Assembly: GCF_001039355.2 (NCBI RefSeq) | Contig: NW_019775699.1 | Location: 13,407 to 37,543, forward strand | Direction: 5' to 3' | Source: Lingula anatina | Lineage: Eukaryota; Brachiopoda; Lingulata; Lingulida; Lingulidae | DNA length: 24,137 nucleotides | In this document: positions 9,794 to 18,787 of the stretch, piece by piece | How the letters are laid out: each line of letters opens with the position of its first letter | How positions within the stretch are numbered: the first letter of the stretch is position 1 | Notes under the pieces: generated by a model | What the model saw: only the letters and a program-made list of their open reading frames with translations | Database searches by the model: none | What the model was told of the DNA's origin: nothing | Program-made: the position numbers and the translations under genes

Positions 9794-10126
9794 TTAAGAT
9801 TTGTCCGACTGGGACTCTGAGTACTTCAAAATGTCTGCCACGTTTCCCTCAATAGTTTTGAGGAAACGATGGTCCTCATCAGTGACCGTAATGACCACCC
9901 TGTCTTCCTTGTGGGCTACCAAGTCATTAATTGTGAAAGACTTGGCCTCGGGGTGTTTTAAATGGCCATTGGTTTCTTCTTTAGTATGGGGCGGCGACTT
10001 TTTCCAACGTATTTGGAAATGCAGAGACTGCGGTGAGATTTTCTTCTGCTTCTTGTCTTTAGTTTTTTGGAAAACGTCTAGGGCATACTTTTGGATGATA
10101 CACTCGGTTGACGTTACTTGGGACAT
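9794..10126 (-). CDS. Short paralogue of the aerolysin/ETX-like gene, pore region missing
   Basis: The single coding exon encodes 110 residues. A splice acceptor (cattcgtttcag) ends 24 nt before the ATG, so a 5' UTR intron exists, as in the neighbour at 11472-12251. Residues 6-43 align with residues 7-44 of that neighbour (about 18 of 38 identical, sharing DVF, TKDK and a WK pair). Residues 75-101 align with 185-211 (about 12 of 27 identical, including EGNV). The roughly 107 residues between these blocks, which in the neighbour carry the alternating strands and membrane hairpin, are absent without a frameshift. The last 48 residues are also absent, and an unrelated Ser/Lys tail ends the protein. 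It therefore should not form pores by itself. It could be a regulator or decoy of the complete protein, or a decaying copy with an intact frame. No cysteine is conserved. Confidence 0.7.
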   Translation of the reverse strand: MSQVTSTECIIQKYALDVFQKTKDKKQKKISPQSLHFQIRWKKSPPHTKEETNGHLKHPEAKSFTINDLVAHKEDRVVITVTDEDHRFLKTIEGNVADILKYSESQSDKS

Positions 10127-10150
10127 CTTTTTAAGTCGGTAATGCGGCGT

Positions 10151-11471
10151 CTGAAACGAATGTTATTTTTTACGTAATTTGCCACACGATTCGACAAACA
10201 ATCCTCTTTTTACAACGGAACAAAATTCTGTTGATGAAATATTGTTTTTAGGTTGTTCATTACTCTTCAAGTGGCTAATAATTATGCAGCGTTTTCTTAC
10301 CTAATTTTTTGGAAAGGAAAGCCGATCTGTGTCCGTTTGCCCGGTGTTGATTAACGTGTAGTTACGTGTACGTGTAGTTTTATTTTCTTTAAGTACTTCT
10401 TGTAGAAAGAAGTGACGCATTTTGCATCAGTCATTTGCCAGAAAATAACTTAACGGAAAGATTTTGGATATCAGTCCTCAACCACCTTATAAGGTACAGG
10501 TACTTTCTACCTGTCAGACAGAACACAAAGAAAATATTCTTTAATTCAAAAGAAATGAAAGTTTGACAGGTGACGATGTTGAAATTCCCACGAGTCACGC
10601 TTTTTATATGTTGACACGGCTGATTCATATTTACTCTCGGAAATTCCATCATGTTATTTGTTGCTCATAACAGATAAACATCCGTTTAACTTGTCTCTTT
10701 CTTCTGATGCTGCTTTTTTTTTTTACATCGGACTACTAATCAAACATAAAGTAGGTTAAGTAAATAACTACTATATAAGACGTCACTAAACACTGACTAA
10801 AAGGGCAAATATTTGGCTATCACAAAAAAGTGATTTTATTACATCGTATAAAGCCATAAGGAGACTGATTGTATAAAATATAAATATTAGACATTAGCAA
10901 CAAATGCGGAAATGATCCATGGAAATGTTTTGTGCCTCGCCAGGGCAGCTGATGGTGAAATGATATCGCTGAAATGCACTGAATCGCTCTGTCTTCTCTA
11001 TCGCAATCGCGAACTCTACCTACTCTATCACACTATTTTGTCTATGTTTAGAAATCGAAATCGGCTACTTGATGTTAACTCTGAACTTTTGTGCCCTTTG
11101 CACTGCAATTATTATTATATAACAGCTAATTCGAACAATTATCATTTTCAAAAAGTATAATTAGGTTTCGTTTTAATTATAATTTATAACTTAAAAGCAT
11201 AGAAATACTTACAAACTGATTAGGTCAAATATCCCTGTATGCACGTATAAAGTTTTCAACTATTATCTCTGTGAAAGTAAATCTTCGCCTACCCAGAGGC
11301 GATATATCCTTTGTGAACTTCACAAGTTAAAAAGAAACATACATACATTTCTTTTTTACTTGTGCTTGAATGGTATTTCATGCACCTACATTCACAATGA
11401 TTCTTCGTTCCCGTCCATGGGTCTGAATACGAAACATGCTGTATATGCTGTCCATCACGACGTCTGGCTTA
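10151..11471. other. Region between the two pore-forming-like paralogues
   Basis: This should hold the 5' UTR intron, first exon and promoter of the short paralogue, and the 3' UTR of the complete one. Transcription is leftward. No third copy or remnant of the pore region was found here by eye. A cluster of ACGTG cores lies at 10354-10374. Candidate minus-strand poly(A) signals for the complete gene are ATTAAA (complement of 11172-11177) and AATAAA (complement of 10835-10840). The frames at 10431-10652 and 10912-11160 look non-coding. Confidence 0.5.
10354..10374. promoter_or_regulatory. Cluster of three ACGTG cores
   Basis: ACGTG occurs at 10354, 10364 and 10370 within 21 bp, about 200 bp upstream of the short paralogue's acceptor. 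ACGTG is the core of bHLH-PAS and bZIP (UPR-type) sites. Whether it lies in a promoter or in the 5' UTR intron is unknown. Confidence 0.3.
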
Positions 11472-12251
11472 TCACTGCACATCGTTGTTGTTCAGAGGCT
11501 GCTGGCTCAATTTCACGTGCTGCTCAATACCGTATCTGAAATGGCACCGTCCTTTAGTTTCGAAGCAGACCGAGTTCTTTTCAACGCGGAAGCCCTTTAG
11601 ACCATTTTCGATTTCCCTTTTGAAGATGTTGACAACATTTCCCTCAACAGTTTTCACAAGGCAGTTGTTCTCCCTAGTATTCGTGATGCTGATCATGACG
11701 TTGCCTTCAAAGCGACTCTGAATGGTGAAGTGCCCGCCGTATTCCGTTTCCGAAACGATGAGTTCGGCTAATGTTTGGCTTTTTGGTGCTACGCGGATTT
11801 GACTGTCAACGCCCCAGCTTAATTCCTCCTCCGCGATCTCTCCTTCTAGGCGATTCAATGTGATTTCGCGTTTGAAGCCCGCGTTTGCCTGGAACACCTC
11901 GCACGGCGTTTGTAACTGAACGCCCATCTCTTGTCCCATCATGACCCCCCTTTCAATCTCCACGTTACACGAGGACCTCGTCACTCGCTGTGTTTGGAAA
12001 GAATAGTCTTGTTCCCGGTCTGTGTTGTTTGTGAAAAACGTTTTGAATAAAACTTGAGCCTGTGGATGTTTTGGTCGCGTCTCGTTCCCGTAGACAGGTT
12101 CAGCGTGGATGAATTTGACTCTCTTCCAGTTGATGGTGTATTCCAGTGCTTCATCTGGGATGCGTTTTTGCTCTTTGTCCTTCGTTCTATCGAACACATC
12201 TTTGGCGTAGGCCTTCATTATGTCTTCAATGTCCACCACTTCGGTCGGCAT
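11472..12251 (-). CDS. Aerolysin/ETX-MTX2-like beta-pore-forming protein, 259 residues
   Basis: The single coding exon runs from ATG 12251 to TGA 11472. A strong acceptor (ttctcttttcag) ends 27 nt upstream of the ATG and shows a 5' UTR intron. Residues 1-66 form an N-terminal cap with no signal peptide. Residues about 71-190 have the layout of the ETX/MTX2 pore-forming module: an FFTNNTDRE entry, a long Ser/Thr-alternating strand (about 82-100), a glycine-bounded segment about 101-135 that would be the membrane hairpin, and return strands including VDSQIRVAPKS, where a proline follows the long strand. Residues 195-259 form a C-terminal part with Cys197, Cys229 and Cys236. Members assemble on membranes as beta-barrel oligomers. 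Animal members have been linked to defence, venom or digestion, and many are thought to be old acquisitions from bacteria. The role here is unknown. Its neighbour at 9794-10126 is a pore-less paralogue. Confidence 0.75.
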   Translation of the reverse strand: MPTEVVDIEDIMKAYAKDVFDRTKDKEQKRIPDEALEYTINWKRVKFIHAEPVYGNETRPKHPQAQVLFKTFFTNNTDREQDYSFQTQRVTRSSCNVEIERGVMMGQEMGVQLQTPCEVFQANAGFKREITLNRLEGEIAEEELSWGVDSQIRVAPKSQTLAELIVSETEYGGHFTIQSRFEGNVMISITNTRENNCLVKTVEGNVVNIFKREIENGLKGFRVEKNSVCFETKGRCHFRYGIEQHVKLSQQPLNNNDVQ

Positions 12252-12922
12252 CTTGCTGGTTTGTTGAAATCACTTTGTCTGAAAAGAGAAAATTATAGTG
12301 AATACACATCCGCGCTGAAAGCATACTCATAATAAAGCTGGAAACAGTACGATTATTTATTTATCAGTGATCAGACCGATTGTGGCTTGACTCGATAATA
12401 AATCACCAATGTTTCTTCAAAAAAAGATTCTTTGGTCGTAATAAAAAGATGCGCTCCCTTAAATATGCTTGGGGTGTTTGGAAAAATTCCATCAAAATCC
12501 TTTGTTTTACAGGTGAGGGACTTTCGAAAGCCAGAATAATGTCAAACATGAGATAAGAAAATTCGTAATTTCATCTAAAGAAATAAGATTTAATTAGATG
12601 AATGTCTTGGCAAAAGAAATTGCCCTCAGAGCTTTGGGAAAGCATTTTTTTCAGTTTTGCCTACCATACCTTGGTATTACGTTATTCTCGTGTTGGCAAA
12701 ACTATATCGATGCTTGTAAATTACATTAGCAACCCAAACCGACGAGTCAAGTGACTAGCTCGCCAATAACTCCTCTTATACAGAGACTAAGAAAAGGCCA
12801 TGTTTTTTCGATCGATCGGGAACGTCTTCCACTAGGTTTTTCAGTACTGAGCACTGTGATGGGTAGAGTTTCCAGTAATTATATGGATAAATGCATGGGT
12901 TTGATAAAGAATGTAAATTATC

Positions 12923-12940
12923 ATTATTATTATTATTATT
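12923..12940. repeat. (ATT)n microsatellite
   Basis: Six uninterrupted ATT units. They lie within an AT-rich non-coding stretch. Confidence 0.9.
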
Positions 12941-14131
12941 TCGAATTTTCAAAACTTAAAAACAATCATTCGCTTCATGTTTTAATACATGATGCTATAT
13001 TATTGGATCGTTACCCTGGACTCTATAATCATATATTTCGTATGTACTTGGTCAAGGAGTACGGCTTTGAACACCGCGCAAGAGAGTAATGCCAAGACGT
13101 TCATAAAGATAATGGAGGGGCTCCCGAGGTTTCAGTGCAGGTCTGCTGGGGAGGAAAATCAATAAGATTCCCCATATATCGCTCAAATCTGTGAACGTCT
13201 CTGGGAGATGGGGAAATGCAAAATATATTACGACAAGGCATCCAGACCATTTTATAAAATGCACTAGATTTCCTATGAGATCCGTGTTGTAGTGAATCAC
13301 TAACGGGCAAAACGTTTTATTTCCCTTCTGCGTCGAATACATTTCTTTTTTAACTGTCGAGGCAGCATCCTTTCATGCAACTAGAATCGTTACCAGTTAG
13401 AATTAGCTATAACCATTTCATATGATCTACATACGAAAAGAAATTGATTGCCCTTTTAGTATCTAATAAATGCCATTTTTCTCAACATTTGATACAAGCA
13501 CATAAACATATTATTTTTGGAAGGTCGAATTCAAGGTGCTGCCACACCAAACAGCTGTTTCCTGACAGCAGTTACCTGTAAAATGTTAACCAGACGGGCG
13601 CGTGCTTACCACAGTTTCCTTGTTGTTCGACCTGAATATTGCACACCTGCCCTCCTTGCTCACCTACTGCCTCGGCTAATGATGATTTACTTCTATGTAC
13701 CAACATTAATGCAGTGGAAGTCTTATTTGAAAAAGCAGGTCTAGACTTTTGGCCTTCCTTTGGATATTGCTCGTTTGTTCTTCGCCTTACTTTGAACGCT
13801 TAGTTTGAACACTATATGAAATCATATAAGCATGTAGATTATGACATTAACTTAATGCGCGATAATGCATCTTATGCGGATCGATTCAGGTATATTGCTG
13901 TAAAATATTTACCAAGCGTTTATCTAACGTTCGTGCACCAAATCTTTAAACCAAATATAGAAACGTGACCGGCACGCGTCTATCAAATAGTCCAGGAATT
14001 TGATATGAGTACAAATGGTAAACGAGTTTTCTGTTGGTGTCAGAAGCGACAATCGCTTTGCCAGTATGTACATTTTATATCGTTATTACATTCATTTCTG
14101 CAGTGGGCAAAGTACGCCCCTTTTGATTAGA

Positions 14132-14199
14132 TGATAATGTTTACAATGCAATGCACTTCACATAGTAGAGATACAATTGTGAAGTAAACAATCATATCA
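14132..14199. repeat. Imperfect hairpin
   Basis: Left arm tgataatgtttac (14132-14144) followed by cacttcaca (14154-14162) pairs with ttgtgaagtaaacaatcata (14177-14196), with about 10 extra bases in the left arm. The bulge makes a microRNA precursor unlikely. A decayed hairpin element is as plausible. Confidence 0.4.
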
Positions 14200-15537
14200 A
14201 GTTGGGTCATTAGCAATCAGATAGAAGTGACAGCTGAACGATACAACATTCTATTTCAGTCTTTGCTTATAAAAAAATGCATCCATCCTCTTTGCTGATC
14301 CTCCAAGCTGTTTTTAGCATCAGTTACATCGAAAAAACTTTTTAGCAACAGAACAATTAAGGACTGACACGCCTTCACAGACCCACCTATTGTCAAAACA
14401 CATAATAATTTGGGGTGCAGAGATATATAACTGAACTGTATATAAGATATAACTGACAGGAAAAATAATCATAAGACAATCTGAAAAGTTCACCGTGTTC
14501 TATGTGATATCCACTCATGCAGTTGCACCCGAAGATATTGAAGAGACTCACGCCATACAGAAGCACGCGAACACCGTGTAATTTCCCAGTCGTCATCAGT
14601 TATCACACTCGGAGGAGTCAAAACGAAAATAATAGGTACTTCGCAAAATCATTACCAGAACAAGAAATTTGTCAAAGTCTTTTCTACAAATTCCATGCAT
14701 AGACGCACGCTAGGTATGGCGATGGTTAACACCATCTAGTTACAGTGTAGTAGGTCATAATCGCTCTGTCATTTTCACAAACATTGCACTTGCGTTAATG
14801 TTTTTCATGTTATGAAAATATCAATTGTAAATTAAGCGAAATTAGCTATATGAATTTTAGCATATAGAATATGAACACACTCAACGTGTTTAATATTTGA
14901 GCCATAACATCAACATAACCCGCATTCTTACCAGGTCAGATAGAAAGGAAGACTGCGCATCACACATGATACTGTATTGTATTTTTGTTTATATAGTATG
15001 AATGTGTTCAACACAAATTCTATAACAGGTGGACGCGGGCCTGGACATTAATAATTATGCATTTCAGAAAATGAACCTATTTCTTTTTTAAATGGGCAAT
15101 ACCCGTGCAATGAACGAGAGAAAATTCATTTCTAAAGATGAACTTTTGAGTAGTGTGATTGGATGGAGCAAAATATTCGAATTTAAGATCCAAATGAATT
15201 GATTTCAATTGCTGCTTTTAAATATATGAAACACAAGGCAGTTTTAATATGATTTCCGACGCTTTTACCTGCCCAACTATAAAGATTCTACTTCTAGAGC
15301 AAACGCTAACCTATCCTAACACCTGGCCTCTGAGGAGGAACAACTGCAAATATCAAATTAAGTAACAATCTTATATTCCCATTTGTAAAAGATCGAGATT
15401 TTTTTCATTATAAGTATCATATTTCACACCGAAATATAAGCCTACCTTGATGAATCAAAATGGCCACAGCTGTATTCCTATGAGATCGACCGATGAACCA
15501 GCTGGCATGTACAAGTAACAAGGTTTGATTAACGTGC

Positions 15538-15558
15538 GAGCGCCCTCTGGGGGCCCAT
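15538..15558 (-). promoter_or_regulatory. CTCF-like motif in reverse orientation
   Basis: AGCGCCCTCTGGGGGCCC matches the reverse complement of the CTCF core consensus at most positions by eye. It lies in otherwise AT-rich DNA between the pore-forming pair and the DsbA-like gene. It could act as an insulator, but CTCF use in this organism is assumed. Confidence 0.4.
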
Positions 15559-17814
15559 AAAATGCCGTCTTACAATTGGTCGATTCTCTTTCCCCACGTC
15601 AGAAACAATGCCGATGATACAAAGCCGAGGCATACATTATGCATGCTAATCGATTTAATATGATATGAATGCTGTAAATAATCATATCTTATTGCATTAG
15701 AGTTCAACCGATACCGGTATTAGCGTCGCGTCCCATTCAACTGCGTTCTTTATTGATTTGTTAGGCAGAAAGATTGCGCTGCACATATTTTCACAGAATG
15801 ACATTCATTGGAAGAAAGAATACACTCCTCAGTTTCAAGCCTGATTTGAATACCATCAAATTATAGATAAACGGAGGGTTGAGGCGTCAAGAAGTAAATC
15901 TTATACTTTTACAAGCATAAGATATTTCTATTTCTTTTTGTACTCCTTTTTTTAACTGTGAAAATAATTTTTAAATATACTTTTTTGGCCGAAATAACAA
16001 CCACTCAAAGAATAAAATCGCCTCTACTAGTGGGCAATATTCCCAGTAAAGAGTACACTATTTATCTGAATTACTTTGTCAGCGGTTATATTGATATGTA
16101 TCAACAAGAAGACCCTTACCTTTATCTAAAACAGGATGCTCTTCACTTCCGCAGTTAAAGAGACTCTCCTGCACAGCCAATGGAAGTATTCTGAAAGCCA
16201 AGCATATTGAAAATTAATCTTAAATCCAATTTTCCATCACTGCTGTGTTTGCCTAAATGCATTTCAAGATTGGTAGATAGCAGTCAATATTTCATGGTTA
16301 TTCTTTCAGATGAAAGAGTTATTTAACATGACGGATGGGACAAAAATCAATGAGTTGATGGAAACATTCACCCATCAACCACACTCAGCGAGTTGCTGTG
16401 CCCATCTCATTGTGTTTTGTCTTCGCAAACGCAATCTTTGTGAAGGCGGTTGGAGATGAGCACTTGAAAGACAATCGCCTTTTGTTGGCACATTTAAAAC
16501 TCCACACACGATTCAGTTAACTAAAGCTGTAGAATAAGGTCAAAAATTTCATCTAAATAGACCTTTTCGTTCATCGTGACTGACATGCAATGTTAATGCT
16601 GGAAGTTATGAGACTTCTATAGAAATGTACCTACCAGTCCCAGCAAAAAAACCGCCTAAAATATCAGAAAAAGCTTCCGATAATTAAGTATGCATACTCC
16701 ACAATTATAACCGAACATCAATTTATGAAATAATTTCCGGAAACAGCTTGTAGTTTATCCTCAGTCTGATATGCCATACCGTTCACCATAATTGCAGGGT
16801 GATATGGCTCGGGGTCTTATCAAGCACAATTTACTGAGGTGTAGGTCGACTACCCGTGACTATCAGCAATGCATATTTATATACCGTTACATTCCTTTGT
16901 TTTACACCCAAGGGTAACGTCAAATGTAAACACATTTTTATGACTTTACAAGAACAGAAATTGCCTTTGGTCGACGAACAGGCCTGCTTCCCCCTCTCAT
17001 GCCTTCTCGAGCCTTTTGATCTCCCCTTACAAGCAGGCTCATATCTCAGAGTTAGCGGTCTCAGTCTAGGGCGTTGTTACATCAAATATTTGTGTTGTTA
17101 CGTTAATCAACGTTACAACTCTTAAAAAATTACCCTTTTTCCATCAGATATTAGCCTCAGCTTTTTCCGTGCTCAGATAAAATTACCTAGAGCATCAAAG
17201 TCGGAAGATAACTATAACGATGTCCATCTCAGAAAGATATATTATGAAGTTGAAACTTGGACGGAAAACTTACCTTAAGTAGTCGAGTGACACGGCAAAA
17301 GTGTAGGTAAGCCTCTTCCTGACGTATACATGCAAATAAATTCTTATTGGTGCAAAAACCACATGGTAATCTGACGTCAATGATTTTGCCGCGTAGCATT
17401 CAAACTTAAAAAGTAGTGAAATGTTTTTGAAAATAACTCCCAAAAAATCCAGAAAGGGCTTGGAAATGTTAACAGGCCAAGAAAAATGTTTCTCATAGGA
17501 AATGTTTTATTCAAAGTATAATGGGGAAATAGTACTAGATAAACAAAGAGCGATAAATGATCAAGATCAAATACTTGTGTTTCCCGCGCAAACGAGCTTA
17601 TGGAAAAATGAGTGATTTAAATACGATAATATAACAAGTAGCACTTTTTTCATTTCGTTTTTCTGGAGGTTAGAATGGAAAATTATTTCAAAGGTGGAAA
17701 AAAATAATTGAGAGCAAGAGTACGTACTAGGAAAAATAAAATGATGTAACTTATGTTTTCCCTCCAAATCTAGTGTTTAGAGGAAAAGTCTTGCAGTATT
17801 TCGACAAATACATT

Positions 17815-17893
17815 TTTATTTCGTTTTAATCAGAGCATTACTACTTCGTTGGATTATTCCAAATTAAACTTGCTTAGTATGCAATGCTTTATT
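17815..17893 (-). terminator. Two poly(A) signals of the DsbA-like gene
   Basis: On the minus strand AATAAA occurs at 17888-17893 and again at 17815-17820. These are 83 and 156 nt past the distal stop at 17976-17978. Both would serve either last-exon isoform, because no AATAAA is seen between the two alternative last exons. Confidence 0.5.
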
Positions 17894-17975
17894 AAAACAT
17901 TTTTTTTTACCCATTTTCGACTTTGCAAAGCAATTAACGATTCTGTAAAGCAAAATTTGGCCTCTATATACAAAA

Positions 17976-18737
17976 CTAATCTAAAATGGTCAATAGCGGA
18001 TCTATAATTTTCTTCCAGTCCTTAAGCGACCAAGATGGCGTGGCCTGAACGATTTGTATTCCATTTATGAAGAAGTCAGGTGTCTGGGCTACTCCTCCTA
18101 AAAGTACATAAGAAAGAAGAAGAGCTGAACGACACAAAACAGCTGGTAAGAAGAGGGAGAGAGGGAAGAAGAGGATGAGGTGTGATCAATGATTTTCTTC
18201 CAATCGTCTACAGTCCAAGATAACGTAGCCTGGGTAATCGTTTTTCCGTTGATGAAGAAGGTTGGCGCCCCTGCCACCCCTCCTAGAAATACGAAAGTAG
18301 GAAAAAACAGGACAGGGCACGGGAAGGTAGGACGAAGGTAAAGAAGACATTTTGGTTTGAATACAGATATCACGCATTATGTAATAATACATGTAGTACA
18401 AGTGGTAGTAAAATATCGCCATATCAGTTTTACATTTTGACACGTTAAAGTTATAATTAATAATGATGAATTTTTATGATAAGATAAAGCACTTTGCAAT
18501 ATCCATTATAGTAACAATAAGTTGTATAAAATGTTTTTCTTTGTTGAGATCCGGTGTAACGAAACTGAGGGTCAGTGTAACAGAAAGTCCGCCCTCTACT
18601 TAGTTATAATGGTTAGGGTTAGCCTAACCTAGGTGGGTCAAAATCTTGGATTACCGGTATAGTACAAATAAATGGGAAGTGCGCGGACTCTCTATCTTGG
18701 GGGACTCTTTGTCACGTCACATCGGTTATTCAACACT

Positions 18738-18787
<50 letters not shown>

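Larger units (their letters stand above)
12279..17814. other. Gene-poor stretch of about 5.5 kb
   Basis: I see no supported coding exon on either strand. It probably contains the promoter and untranslated first exon of the pore-forming gene (leftward). Frames at 12751-13089, 13052-13342, 13517-13744, 15958-16158 and 16856-17125 are short, lack splice and poly(A) context, and match no known family. Visible structures are an (ATT)n run (12923-12940), an imperfect hairpin (14132-14199), a CTCF-like site (15538-15558) and an 8-bp-stem hairpin (16354-16379). No TAGGCCTA octamer occurs here. Confidence 0.55.

Noticed and set aside
9801-10142. Plus-strand frame of 113 codons over the short paralogue
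   Set aside because: It is antisense to a frame that aligns with a paralogue. The alignment shows the minus strand is the coding one.
11485-12332. Frames on both strands overlapping the pore-forming gene (11485-11721, 11981-12199, 12054-12332)
   Set aside because: They are out-of-frame or antisense shadows. The 259-residue frame has start, stop, acceptor and domain pattern.
13052-13342. Overlapping minus-strand frames in the gene-poor stretch, considered as a retroelement remnant
   Set aside because: No reverse transcriptase, nuclease or gag motif is visible, and there are no flanking repeats.
14132-14199. Hairpin considered as a microRNA precursor
   Set aside because: The arms are offset by a bulge of about 10 bases, and the stem is too irregular for Drosha/Dicer processing.
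18186-18443. Second minus-strand frame overlapping the proximal last exon of the DsbA-like gene
   Set aside because: It is out of frame with the FFING and DWKKI motifs that identify the true frame.
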